Source of the DNA: Candidatus Kuenenia stuttgartensis
GTDB taxonomy: Bacteria > Planctomycetota > Planctomycetia > Pirellulales > UBA1268
NCBI GenBank assembly: GCA_945891385.1
Contig: CAMDDJ010000020.1
Span: forward strand, 1 to 55,768
DNA length: 55,768 nt
Direction: 5' to 3'
The stretch's first letter is position 1, and every line of letters starts with the position of its first letter. Below the pieces are notes generated by a model that was given only the letters and a program-made list of their open reading frames with translations, had not been told where the DNA came from and ran no database searches. Of this stretch, positions 17,904-26,685 are shown piece after piece. Made by a program: the position numbers and the translations under genes.

Positions 17904-19694
17904 ATGGCACGGATCGAAAAACTGCCGCAGTCGGTGGTGAATCGGATTGCAGCCGGCGAGGTGGTCGAACGGCCGGCGAGCGTCGTCAAGGAACTGCTGG
18001 AGAACGCCCTCGACGCCGGGCCTGGCCGAATCGACGTCGAACTCGAGCAGGGAGGCGTGGCGCTCGTCCGGATCGTGGATGACGGCTGTGGGATTCCTGC
18101 AGCCGAACTGCCCCTCGCCGTGACCGCCCATGCAACGAGCAAACTGCGAACAGCCGATGATCTCGAACGGATCGCGACCCTCGGCTTTCGCGGCGAGGCC
18201 CTGGCGAGCATCGGCGAGGTCTCCCGGCTCACCATCCGATCCCGACAGACGGGCGGCACGGGCGCGTCGCTGACCGTAGATGGGGGGCGGATGGGCGACG
18301 TGCTACCCGACGGCTGTGCCGTGGGAACGACGGTGGAAGTCAGGCAGCTGTTCGGCAACGTGCCGGCGCGGCGGGCCTTCCTGCGGGCGGCCCAGACGGA
18401 ATGGTCGCACGCGGCTGAAGCGTTCACGCGAACCGCCCTGGCCCATCCCGGCGTCGCCTTCACGCTCTCCCATCAGCCTTCGGCATCGGGGCGTCCCCGC
18501 AGGGTCCACGATCTACCCGTGGCACCGGGCTGGCGGGAGCGGATCGGAGGACTGTTCGGACTCGAACTGGCCGACCGCCTGCTCGAGGTCGAAGCCGACG
18601 ACGGTGAGATCGCCGTGTCGGGCTATGTCGGCCGCCCCGAAGACGACATGGCCAGCGGCCGACTTCAGCATCTGTTCGTGGCAGGCCGCCCGTTTCGCGA
18701 TCGCTCGATCGTCCATGCGATTCAGGAGGCCTACCGCGGCCTGCTCTTGTCCGGCCGTCAGCCGATCGCCTTTCTCCGCTTCGATCTGCCCGCCGAGGCC
18801 GTGGATGTCAACGTGCATCCGGCAAAGATCGAAGTTCGATTCCGCGAGCCCGCCCGGCTCTATCGACTCGTGCTCTCAGCGCTGCGGTCGAGGTTTCTGC
18901 TGGGAGGCACCGGCACGCAACTCGTGCCGCCCAAACGGCCCATGCAGGCGGAGCCGCTGGCGGCTCCCCGTGTCGAGCCGCAACTCCCATTGCCAAGCTG
19001 GAATCCGGCTCCCGCCCCAGCGTCATCCGCCTTGCGGTCGGCCCCAGAAACGGAGCGTCTCGGACCCGCGGCCCGATCGATTCCGGCCTGGGAGGCCGAG
19101 GAGCAGCGGACCGTCGCGGCGGCCGGTCGAGCCATCCAGATGCACGACCGCTACATCGTCGTCGAAACCGATACGGGCATCGAGGTGATCGACCAGCACG
19201 CCCTCCACGAACGTCTGCTCTACGAGCGGTTCAAGGCCGCGGTCGCCAGCGGTGGTCTGGAGATCCAGCCGCTGGTCGTCCCGGAGCGGGTCGACCTGCC
19301 CCCGGATGACCTCGAACTCGTCCGCGAGCATGCTGACATGCTCGGCCGGGCAGGCATGCGGGTCGAGCCGTTTGGAGGGCCCACCGTGATCGTCAGCTCC
19401 AAGCCGGCACTCGCCGGACGAACGTCGGCGGCCCAGCTCCTCCGCGAGGTGCTCGACCGGCTCGCGACCGCAGCCGCCGCCGGAGACTCGCCGGCGTTGC
19501 TCGTCGACGAGGTCTTGCACGGCATGGCCTGCAAGGCCGCGATCAAGGCGGGCGATCCACTTTCCCAGCCGGAGGTGGAGGCGCTCGTCAGGGATCGACA
19601 GCGGGTTCCCGAATCGCACCACTGTCCGCACGGCCGCCCCACGTCCTTGACCCTGTCGCGGCAGGATCTCGACCGTCAGTTTCGCCGCACCTGA
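17904..19694 (+). CDS. mutL: DNA mismatch repair protein MutL
   Basis: 596 residues. The N-terminal GHKL ATPase starts IEKLPQSVVNRIAAGEVVER with ELLENALDAG, DDGCGIPAAEL and TLGFRGEALASIGEV. After a proline-rich linker (about 345-405) the C-terminal domain carries the endonuclease motif DQHALHERLLYE (from Asp430), the ACK motif (MACKAAIKAGD) and CPHGRP. So this is an endonuclease-type MutL, as in bacteria lacking MutH. It begins 11 bp after the sigma54 regulator's stop, so it may be read through from that unit. mutS is not in the window. Confidence 0.96.
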   Translation: MARIEKLPQSVVNRIAAGEVVERPASVVKELLENALDAGPGRIDVELEQGGVALVRIVDDGCGIPAAELPLAVTAHATSKLRTADDLERIATLGFRGEALASIGEVSRLTIRSRQTGGTGASLTVDGGRMGDVLPDGCAVGTTVEVRQLFGNVPARRAFLRAAQTEWSHAAEAFTRTALAHPGVAFTLSHQPSASGRPRRVHDLPVAPGWRERIGGLFGLELADRLLEVEADDGEIAVSGYVGRPEDDMASGRLQHLFVAGRPFRDRSIVHAIQEAYRGLLLSGRQPIAFLRFDLPAEAVDVNVHPAKIEVRFREPARLYRLVLSALRSRFLLGGTGTQLVPPKRPMQAEPLAAPRVEPQLPLPSWNPAPAPASSALRSAPETERLGPAARSIPAWEAEEQRTVAAAGRAIQMHDRYIVVETDTGIEVIDQHALHERLLYERFKAAVASGGLEIQPLVVPERVDLPPDDLELVREHADMLGRAGMRVEPFGGPTVIVSSKPALAGRTSAAQLLREVLDRLATAAAAGDSPALLVDEVLHGMACKAAIKAGDPLSQPEVEALVRDRQRVPESHHCPHGRPTSLTLSRQDLDRQFRRT

Positions 19695-19726
19695 CCCCTG
19701 ACCATCTTCGCCCTGGAGGAATTGAC

Positions 19727-21220
19727 ATGATCTGCGTGAGCATCGGACGGGGACGGCACCGGCATGTCATCGCCGAGCATCGGCACCTCGCCGAGAACGG
19801 TATCAAGCTCGTCGAACTCCGAGTGGACTACATCCAGGGCGAGGTGCAGATGAAGCGGCTCCTCAAGGACCGCCCCTGCCCGGTGATCGTGACCTGTCGA
19901 CGGAAGAGCGACGGCGGCCATTGGGACCACTCGGAGGAGGCCAGGCTTCAATTACTCCGCGTGGCCATCGTCGAGGGGGCCGATTACGTCGACATCGAAG
20001 ACGATGTCGCCGGATCGATCCGCCGATACGGGGCCACGAAGCGGATCATCAGCCACCACGACATGGCCCGCACGCCGCCCAACCTGGCCCATCTCCATGC
20101 CCGGCTGGCCTCGCTCGACGCCGACATCGTCAAGATCGCCACCATGGCCAACCACCCGACGGACAACCTGCGGATGCTCGATCTGGTGCGGTCGGCTCGG
20201 CTGCCTACCGTCGGCATCTGCATGGGCGAGATCGGGTTTCCAACGCGGGTGCTTGCCGGCCGGGCCGGCGCGCCCTTCGTGTTCGCGACCTTCAACGACG
20301 AACGGGTCTTGGCCCCGGGCCAGGTCGGCTGGCGGCAGATGCGGGATATGTACCGATACGACGTGATCACCGCGGCCACGAAGGTCTACGGGGTCGTGGC
20401 CGATCCCGTCGGCCACAGCCTTAGTCCGGTGGTCCACAACGCGGCGCTGGCGGCCGCCGGGATCGACGCGGTTTATCTTCCCTTCCGGGTGCCGGCCGAC
20501 CAACTCGACGAATTCATGGCCGAAGCGGGTCGCTGGCCGCTCGCGGGCCTGAGCGTGACCATCCCTCACAAGGAAGCGGTCTTGGCCAAGTGCCGGGAAA
20601 AGGACGGCCTCGTGACCGCGATCGGTGCCGCCAATACCCTGAGCTTCTCAAGCACGGGGGTCGCCGCTGCCAACACCGATGCCATCGCCGCCGTCGAGAG
20701 CCTCCAGGCGGCCTTGGCCGACACCGAACAGGCGGCCACGGGTATCGGCGTCAAGACCGCCATGGTGCTCGGCGCCGGCGGCGCCGCCCGAGCCGTCGCC
20801 TTCGGGCTCAAGCAACGAGGGGTGGACGTCACGGTTTCGTCCCGCACGGCGGAGCGGGCCAAGAAGGTCGCTGGTGAAGTGGGCTGCAAGGCGGTCGACT
20901 GGGCTGGACGGCACCGGATGCCCCACGATTGCATCATCAATGCGACGCCGATCGGCATGCATCCGGACGTCGATCACACTCCGTTCGACAAGGAACACCT
21001 CCGCCCCTACATGGTGGTCTTTGATACGGTCTACAATCCGGAGAACACCCTCTTCATCAAGGAAGCCCGGGCCGCCGGCTGCCGCGTGGTGACGGGTGTG
21101 GATATGTTCGTGCGGCAGGCGGCGATCCAGTTTCGCACCTGGCACGGCGTCGAACCCGACCTCCAGGTGATGCGCGACGCCCTGAAACGGGCCACGGCAT
21201 CGGCGAAGCTGCCCGGCTGA
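19727..21220 (+). CDS. aroDE: Fused type I 3-dehydroquinate dehydratase - shikimate dehydrogenase
   Basis: 497 residues in two domains. Residues 1-215 form a class I dehydroquinase, with KLVELRVDY, catalytic His in ISHHD (His111) and Schiff-base lysine in DIVKIATMA (Lys136). From about residue 219, KVYGVVADPVGHSLSPVVHN opens shikimate dehydrogenase, with VTIPHKE, GAANTL, the NADP loop GAGGAARAVAFGL and INATPIGMHP. The fusion catalyses steps 3 and 4 of the shikimate pathway, the same order as the plant bifunctional enzyme and known in planctomycetes and chlamydiae. The start has GGAGG 8 bp upstream. aroK follows after 26 bp, giving a pathway operon. Confidence 0.95.
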   Translation: MICVSIGRGRHRHVIAEHRHLAENGIKLVELRVDYIQGEVQMKRLLKDRPCPVIVTCRRKSDGGHWDHSEEARLQLLRVAIVEGADYVDIEDDVAGSIRRYGATKRIISHHDMARTPPNLAHLHARLASLDADIVKIATMANHPTDNLRMLDLVRSARLPTVGICMGEIGFPTRVLAGRAGAPFVFATFNDERVLAPGQVGWRQMRDMYRYDVITAATKVYGVVADPVGHSLSPVVHNAALAAAGIDAVYLPFRVPADQLDEFMAEAGRWPLAGLSVTIPHKEAVLAKCREKDGLVTAIGAANTLSFSSTGVAAANTDAIAAVESLQAALADTEQAATGIGVKTAMVLGAGGAARAVAFGLKQRGVDVTVSSRTAERAKKVAGEVGCKAVDWAGRHRMPHDCIINATPIGMHPDVDHTPFDKEHLRPYMVVFDTVYNPENTLFIKEARAAGCRVVTGVDMFVRQAAIQFRTWHGVEPDLQVMRDALKRATASAKLPG

Positions 21221-21246
21221 TTCGGCCGCCGTCACGGAGTCTATCC

Positions 21247-21810
21247 ATGCCTCGCATCACGCTGATCGGCTACCGCGGCAGCGGCAAATCGACGATCGCG
21301 GCCGGCCTCTCCGACCGGCTCGGCTGCTCTTGGCAGGATGCCGACGACGCCCTCGAAGCCGAAACCGGCACGACGATTGCGGAGTTCATCGTGGCCCGCG
21401 GGGAGCCGGCGTTTCGCGATCTCGAAACCGTACTCCTCGAACGGCTCCTCGCGACCGAGAGGGGCGTGTTGGCGACGGGCGGAGGAGTCGTGCTCCGCCC
21501 GCACAACCGCAATCTGCTCCGGCGGGACGGTCAGCCAGTCGTCTGGCTCGCCGCTCCGGCCGACGTGCTCCGCGCCCGGCTCGCGGCCGATCCGAGCACG
21601 GCCGCACGCCGGCCGGCCCTGGCCGGCGGCGACGTGCTCGACGAGGTGGCGGCCGCCGTCGTCGCCCGCGAGCCGCTCTACCGCTCCGCCGCCGATGCGG
21701 TCATCGACGTCTCCGCCACTCCGCCCCAGGTGATCGTCGCCCGGATCGCTGCCTGGCTGCAGACGTGGGTTCCCCGGGATGAGGCCCCTTCGTCGGAACC
21801 GATCCCATGA
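21247..21810 (+). CDS. aroK: Shikimate kinase
   Basis: 187 residues. The P-loop is GYRGSGKST (8-16). Then DADDALEAETGTTIAEFIVARGEPAFRDLE-type sequence matches the shikimate-binding and LID-preceding region, and VLATGGGVVLRP is the family glycine-rich motif. It phosphorylates shikimate at O3 with ATP, acting directly after AroDE encoded upstream. Its stop overlaps the start of the prepilin peptidase gene (ATGA), showing translational coupling with an unrelated function. Confidence 0.95.
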   Translation: MPRITLIGYRGSGKSTIAAGLSDRLGCSWQDADDALEAETGTTIAEFIVARGEPAFRDLETVLLERLLATERGVLATGGGVVLRPHNRNLLRRDGQPVVWLAAPADVLRARLAADPSTAARRPALAGGDVLDEVAAAVVAREPLYRSAADAVIDVSATPPQVIVARIAAWLQTWVPRDEAPSSEPIP

Positions 21811-22949
21811 CCCTGCTTGCCGCCAGTGCTTCCACCCCGTGCACCAGCCTCTGGTCCTGGCCGTTCGCGGCTGCGACGGGATTGGCGGTGGGAGTGATCC
21901 TCAGCCGGGCCGTGAGGCCGCTCCTCGATCCGCTCCCTGGGGATGCCAACCGCCGCCGGAGCGTGATCGTCCTCGGTGGGATCGCCGCGCTGGCCAGCTG
22001 GTGGTGGGAAGCACATCGGATGGCGATCCTGCCGATCGACTCACCCGTCCCAGGCTGCGACGTGACCGCCCTGCGCTTCGTGGCCCACATGATCCTCGGT
22101 GGATTCCTTGCGGCGGCCGCCTGGACCGACCTGCGGCATCGCGTGATCCCCGACGCGATCACCGTGCCGGGCGTGCTCGCAGGCCTCGCCTGGAACACAC
22201 TCTTCCCCTCCACGCTCCTACCAATCACCCGCGAAGTGGCCCGCTCGTTCGCGCCACCCACGCTTGAAGCAGACGTGCTCGGTGCCTTTGGCGGCCTCAC
22301 GACCGTGGGGGTGCCCTCCGGGTTGGGTTCGGCTCCAGCCTGGACCGGCTTGATCGCGGCGGGGGTCGCCTTCGTACTGTGGTGGTGGGTGGGACTCCCG
22401 CCGAACGAACCGCAGCCCCTGGCGCTGCGGCCTGCCAGCCCGCGTCTCGACCCGCGGTGGCTTGCAGCGGCTGGCGGTGCCGTGGGGATCGCGGCAGCCT
22501 GGCTGACAGGAGGCCCGCACTGGGCTGGGCTTGTGACGGCTCTCGTCGGGCTGATTGGGGCCGCCGGCATGATCTGGGCCACTCGGATCGGTGCCTCGCT
22601 GGCCCTCGGCCGGGAAGCGATGGGCTTCGGTGATGTCACCCTGATGGCGATGGTGGGCAGTTGGATCGGCTGGCAGGCCTGCGTGCTCGTGTGCATGCTC
22701 GGTGTGTTCATCGGTCTCGTCCACGGCCTGAGCCAACTTCTGCGGCATGCCGAGTCGGAGCTCCCTTTCGGCCCGAGCCTCTGCCTGGGAACGGTGGTCG
22801 TCATGCTCGGCTGGCGGCAGCTATGGGCCGCCAGCGGCCCACAGTTCGACCGCCCCCTCGAACTCGCGACGGTCGTGGCTCTCGTCATCGGGTTGACGGC
22901 GGTCACCCTCTGGGCCTGGCAGCGGCTTCGCGGCGGCGCTGCCGAGTGA
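21807..22949 (+). CDS. A24-family (prepilin-peptidase-like) membrane aspartic protease without the N-methylase domain
   Basis: 380 residues with at least eight hydrophobic segments. The two catalytic aspartates of the GXGD protease family are seen: AAWTDLRHRVIPD (Asp108) and EAMGFGDVTLMAM (Asp276), the latter being the GFGD motif. The zinc-binding four-cysteine N-terminal domain of PilD, which methylates the processed pilin, is absent. A long non-conserved stretch (about 140-230) with extra membrane segments separates the two aspartates. It probably cleaves type IV pilin or type II secretion pseudopilin leaders. The start is coupled by ATGA to aroK. A palindromic repeat begins just after the stop. 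Confidence 0.85.
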   Translation: MTLLAASASTPCTSLWSWPFAAATGLAVGVILSRAVRPLLDPLPGDANRRRSVIVLGGIAALASWWWEAHRMAILPIDSPVPGCDVTALRFVAHMILGGFLAAAAWTDLRHRVIPDAITVPGVLAGLAWNTLFPSTLLPITREVARSFAPPTLEADVLGAFGGLTTVGVPSGLGSAPAWTGLIAAGVAFVLWWWVGLPPNEPQPLALRPASPRLDPRWLAAAGGAVGIAAAWLTGGPHWAGLVTALVGLIGAAGMIWATRIGASLALGREAMGFGDVTLMAMVGSWIGWQACVLVCMLGVFIGLVHGLSQLLRHAESELPFGPSLCLGTVVVMLGWRQLWAASGPQFDRPLELATVVALVIGLTAVTLWAWQRLRGGAAE

Positions 22950-22954
22950 GTCTT

Positions 22955-23131
22955 CGAGCGCATCTCGGATCGTCGTAGCGACGACTTGGCAAACTGAGCA
23001 GGGAGGCGAGGGGGTCGGCAAACGCTCGAGGAGCATAGGGGCGTATCCTCGCCCGCGACGATCCGGAGGAGTTGGTCTTCCGACCGACTTTTGCCGCCCC
23101 CGAGCCGTTACTACACGTAGCTCGAATGCGC
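22955..23131 (+). repeat. Dispersed palindromic repeat, long form, copy 2
   Basis: About 177 bp. It shares, base for base over long runs, GGCAAACGCTCGAGGAGCAT, GGGGCGTATCCTCGCCCGCG and GACTTTTGCCGCCCCCGAGC with the copy at 26682-26865. The ends are inverted: GCGCATCTCGG on the left against GCGCATTCGAG read from the right. Inner arms GGGGGTCGGCAAAC and TTTGCCGCCCCC also pair. It begins 5 bp after the prepilin peptidase stop. Confidence 0.85.
23071..23092 (+). terminator. Hairpin plus T-run inside repeat copy 2
   Basis: GTTGGTC-TTCC-GACCGAC followed by TTTT: a 7-bp stem (one G-T pair) with a tetraloop, then a short T-run. The position 120 bp downstream of the prepilin peptidase stop suits intrinsic termination of the aroDE-aroK-peptidase unit, though four Ts make it weak. 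Confidence 0.4.
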
Positions 23132-23219
23132 CCCAAGGCTCAAATCAGGGGGTTTCGCGGGCTTGCCCCGCCTGCCGGATCGCCCTACCATCCCAGCCCC
23201 TTACGGCAGGTCTCGGCAC

Positions 23220-24062
23220 ATGCGCGTGGTCTCAGGACGTGCTTCGATGATGGCTGGCGGCCTTGCGGCAGTCTGCCTGGGCGGCTGCGCGTCGAACCCG
23301 TTTCGGACGACTGCGCCGCCCGCCCCCTTGAGCCTCGAGCCGCCACCGGGCGTTGCCGCGCCGGCCCACACGATCCCGCAGGTGACCACGCTCGCCGCGC
23401 CACCTTCCTATGCCGACGTCGACGGCCGGCAGCTCGAGGCCGCACTCGTTCGCTCGCGGGAAGAGTCACAGCTGATGCAGGACGAGATCGCCGCGCTCCG
23501 CGACCAGCTTGCCGCCACCTCGACCCAGCTCGCACAGTCGCGGACCGTCGGGATGCCGCCCCCTTCGACGACCGCCGGCGGCGCCCCGGGGGCTGCTGCG
23601 TCGACACCTACGGCCACGATGCAGTCGGCCGTGACCCAATTGGCGCTGCCCGATCTCGACCCGCGGTTTGACGGAGCCGTGGTCCGCATCGACATTCCGG
23701 CCGACCGGCTATTCGACGGCGACACCGCCAACCTCCTGCCCGGCGGCGTGGCCACCCTGACGCAGGTGGCCAACGAACTTCAGCGGGTGTTTCCCGGACA
23801 CTTCGTCGGAATCGAGGGCCATCTCGACACGGCTCCACTGCCGACCGGCACCTGGACCAGCCCGCACCAACTCACAGCCGCCCGCTCGGCAGCCGTCTTC
23901 GATTTCCTCACGACCCGCACGCCCATGCAGGAAGGCCAACTCTTCCTGGTGGCGCACGGTGGCAACCATCCGCTCGTGTCGAACGCGACCGCTGCCGGCA
24001 GGGCCCGCAACCGGCGGGTCGAACTGGTCATCTACCCGGAGCGGACCACCGCCCACGAGTAG
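23220..24062 (+). CDS. OmpA-family lipoprotein
   Basis: 280 residues. The lipobox is LGGC within AAVCLGGCASNPF (Cys about residue 23), so a lipid-anchored outer-membrane or cell-envelope protein is likely. A proline-rich spacer and a coiled-coil-like helix (EESQLMQDEIAALRDQLAAT, about 80-105) precede a C-terminal OmpA domain (about 145-275) with VRIDIPADRLFDGDTANLLP, IEGHLDT and GRARNRRVELVIYP. OmpA domains bind peptidoglycan; the NRRVEL end is diagnostic. I chose the ATG at 23220 because it gives a normal lipoprotein signal; an ATG at 23250 is possible. It stands alone between a repeat and the his genes. Confidence 0.85.
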   Translation: MRVVSGRASMMAGGLAAVCLGGCASNPFRTTAPPAPLSLEPPPGVAAPAHTIPQVTTLAAPPSYADVDGRQLEAALVRSREESQLMQDEIAALRDQLAATSTQLAQSRTVGMPPPSTTAGGAPGAAASTPTATMQSAVTQLALPDLDPRFDGAVVRIDIPADRLFDGDTANLLPGGVATLTQVANELQRVFPGHFVGIEGHLDTAPLPTGTWTSPHQLTAARSAAVFDFLTTRTPMQEGQLFLVAHGGNHPLVSNATAAGRARNRRVELVIYPERTTAHE

Positions 24063-24074
24063 GCAGGCACAGCC

Positions 24075-24090
24075 GGAGCCGTCGGGCTCC
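24075..24090 (+). terminator. Short GC hairpin after the OmpA-like gene
   Basis: GGAGCC-GTCG-GGCTCC forms a perfect 6-bp stem 12 bp past the stop of the OmpA-like gene. There is no T-run, so it may only stabilise the transcript end. Confidence 0.25.
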
Positions 24091-24155
24091 CGCCCGCGCC
24101 CCCTGCTTTCGCCGGGCGTGGGCAGACCTATCCCACCGTCTGTTAGACTCCGGCG

Positions 24156-24761
24156 ATGCTTACGATCGTCGACTACGGAAGCGGCAACCTGCGGAGCGTG
24201 CAGAAGGCCTTCGAGAAACTCGGGACGCCGGCGGCGATCACGACCGATCCCGAGATGGTGGCGACGGCCAGCCGGCTCGTCCTGCCGGGCGTCGGGGCTT
24301 TCGGCGACGCGATGCGAGAACTGCACGGACGCGGACTGGTCGATCCCATCCTCGCGCACATCCGGGCCGATCGGCCGTTCCTCGGGATCTGCATGGGGCT
24401 GCAGTTGCTGTTCGAAACCGGGTTCGAACATGGAACCCACGCCGGGCTCGGAATCCTGCCGGGGGACGTTGTCCGTTTCGACCTCCCTGCTGACTTCAAG
24501 GTACCGCACATGGGCTGGAACACAGCCCGATGGGAAGGCTCTTGGCAACCGCCGTCCGCCGGCGAGCACTTCTACTTCGTCCACTCCTACCACGCCCGAC
24601 CGACCGACCCGGCCATCGTCGCCGCCACGAGCGACTACGGGGGCGACTTCTGTTCGGCCGTTCGCCAGAACAGGCTGTTCGCCACGCAGTTCCATCCCGA
24701 GAAGAGCCAGACGGCGGGACTGCGGTTGCTCGACTCCTGGCTTCTGGCCACGGCCGACTGA
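24156..24761 (+). CDS. hisH: Imidazole glycerol phosphate synthase, glutaminase subunit
   Basis: 201 residues, class I glutamine amidotransferase. It starts MLTIVDYGSGNLRSVQKA. The nucleophile is in FLGICMGLQLLFE, and the His-Glu pair of the triad is in TQFHPEKSQ. It feeds ammonia to HisF, which is not in the window. hisA begins 30 bp downstream on the same strand, forming a two-gene his fragment. Confidence 0.96.
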   Translation: MLTIVDYGSGNLRSVQKAFEKLGTPAAITTDPEMVATASRLVLPGVGAFGDAMRELHGRGLVDPILAHIRADRPFLGICMGLQLLFETGFEHGTHAGLGILPGDVVRFDLPADFKVPHMGWNTARWEGSWQPPSAGEHFYFVHSYHARPTDPAIVAATSDYGGDFCSAVRQNRLFATQFHPEKSQTAGLRLLDSWLLATAD

Positions 24762-24791
24762 CCCGTCCGACACCTGCCCGGAGACGAGACC

Positions 24792-25514
24792 ATGGAACTC
24801 TGGCCTGCGATCGACCTGCGTGGAGGGAGGTGCGTGCGGCTGCTCCAGGGCGATTACGCCCGTGAGACGGTCTTCGGCGACGACCCGGTCGCGATGGTCC
24901 GGCGATTCGTCGACGCGGGAGCACGACGGCTGCACATCGTCGATCTGGACGGCGCCAAGGAGGGCGTTCCTTCCCAGGCCGATCTCATCGCCCGCATGGT
25001 CGAAGCCGCGGGCGTTCCCTGCCAACTCGGCGGTGGCATCCGCAGTCTGGAAACGGCCCGCCACTACCTCGAGGCCGGTGTGTCTCGGGTCATCGTCGGC
25101 AGCGTCGCGATCGAGGATCCCGCCCTGCTCGAGCGACTGGCAGCAGGGTTTCCCGGCCGCGTGGTTCTCGGCCTCGACGCCCGCGCTGGCCGCGTGGCGG
25201 TCCGGGGCTGGATCGACACCAGCCCCCTCACGGCGGTGGACGTCGCCCGCCGCCACTCGGCCCTGCCGCTCGCGGCCGTCGTCTACACCGACATTGCGAC
25301 CGACGGCATGCTCTCCGGGCCGAACCTGGCCGCCCTGCGAGAGATGATCGCTGCGACCCCGCTGCCTGTGATCGCCTCAGGCGGCGTGGCCACCGCCGAC
25401 GACATTCGCCACGTCGCCGACATCGGCGCTGCCGGCTGCATCGTGGGCCGCGCGCTCTATGACGGTGGGCTCACGCTCGCCGCGGCGCTCGCCGCCGCGG
25501 CCGACCGGGCCTGA
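24792..25514 (+). CDS. hisA: ProFAR isomerase
   Basis: 240 residues, a TIM barrel that isomerises ProFAR to PRFAR in histidine synthesis. It begins [20 protein letters not shown], where Asp in PAIDL is the catalytic acid/base. It contains [45 protein letters not shown] (second catalytic Asp) and [16 protein letters not shown] lies 8 bp before the start. PriA-type bifunctionality cannot be judged from sequence. Confidence 0.96.
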   Translation: MELWPAIDLRGGRCVRLLQGDYARETVFGDDPVAMVRRFVDAGARRLHIVDLDGAKEGVPSQADLIARMVEAAGVPCQLGGGIRSLETARHYLEAGVSRVIVGSVAIEDPALLERLAAGFPGRVVLGLDARAGRVAVRGWIDTSPLTAVDVARRHSALPLAAVVYTDIATDGMLSGPNLAALREMIAATPLPVIASGGVATADDIRHVADIGAAGCIVGRALYDGGLTLAAALAAAADRA

Positions 25515-25683
25515 ATTCGAGGTCCGCTCCGCCGCAGAGTCTGCCAGGATCCCCGAGACTGTCGTCCTGGCCGGGCACACTACGGGCAATCGCGAGAACC
25601 CTCAATTCCGCCCGGGCCTGTCGCCGACGGTATCGCTGCGCGGCTGTTCGGCCGTTGCCAACCTCCTCACACGCCTGCCCACC

Positions 25684-26685
25684 ATGTCTACCGACATTCG
25701 GCTCAAGGAACAGCTGCCCGACCTCACCCGACGCATCGTCGAGACCTACCAACGTGGCCTCCCGATTCATCACCTCGGCCACTGCCCGCTCCCGAACTAC
25801 GACACGATCATCTCGGCCTGCGAGGATCTCAAGGAGATCCTCTATCCCGGGTACCGGCGGCGGGAACACCTTCACCTGGGCAACGTCACCTACCACGTCG
25901 GCGACCTGATCGACGGCCTGCACGACAAACTCACCACACAGATCGGCCGCGCGCTGCGGCACATCGTCGCGGCCCAGCGATCAGCCTCGGATCAGGGCAT
26001 GCCTCCGCCGCCACTGCCCTCCTCGGTGCGGGAATGCACCGAGGAGGCAGACTTCGAAGCCCTCGGCCAGGCCAAGGCGATCCAGTTTCTCGAGCGGATT
26101 CCCGAGGTCCGCCGTGTGCTCGCGACCGACGTTCAGGCGGCCTACGACGGTGATCCGGCGGTCCGCACGCTCGACGAGGTGATCTTCTGCTATCCGGGCC
26201 TGGAGGCTGTGACCATCCATCGGCTCGCGCACCTCCTTCATCGGCTCGAGGTACCGCTGATCCCACGAATGATGGCCGAGTGGGCCCATTCGCGAACCGG
26301 CATCGACATTCACCCCGGCGCCACGATCGGCGACCACTTCTTCATCGATCACGGCACGGGTGTGGTAATCGGCGAGACCTGTGAAATCGGGAGTCACGTC
26401 AAGCTCTATCAGGGTGTGACGCTCGGTGCCCTCTCCTTCCAGACCGATGACGACGGGCAGCTCATCCGCGGCACGAAACGACACCCGACCCTCGAGGACC
26501 GTGTGGTGATCTACGCAAACGCCACCGTGCTCGGCGGCAACACCCGGGTCGGCCACGACTCGGTGATCGGCAGCAGTGTCTGGCTGACCCGTTCGGTAGA
26601 TCCGCGGACCACCGTCGTGCTAGAACGCCCAAAGCTCCGGATGCGGGGCGAGTCGCCAGAACCCTCCGCCGACTGGCAGATCTAG
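25684..26685 (+). CDS. Serine O-acetyltransferase (EpsC/CysE type)
   Basis: 333 residues. The long N-terminal helical part (to about 190) is typical of EpsC-like enzymes and includes [20 protein letters not shown]. The left-handed beta-helix follows: [42 protein letters not shown] and [21 protein letters not shown]. It makes O-acetylserine for cysteine synthesis. The ATG at 25684 is chosen over an upstream in-frame start because homology begins at [13 protein letters not shown]. Its TAG stop is supplied by the CTAG that begins the palindromic repeat, so the last codons may differ from an ancestral end. Confidence 0.92.
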   Translation: MSTDIRLKEQLPDLTRRIVETYQRGLPIHHLGHCPLPNYDTIISACEDLKEILYPGYRRREHLHLGNVTYHVGDLIDGLHDKLTTQIGRALRHIVAAQRSASDQGMPPPPLPSSVRECTEEADFEALGQAKAIQFLERIPEVRRVLATDVQAAYDGDPAVRTLDEVIFCYPGLEAVTIHRLAHLLHRLEVPLIPRMMAEWAHSRTGIDIHPGATIGDHFFIDHGTGVVIGETCEIGSHVKLYQGVTLGALSFQTDDDGQLIRGTKRHPTLEDRVVIYANATVLGGNTRVGHDSVIGSSVWLTRSVDPRTTVVLERPKLRMRGESPEPSADWQI

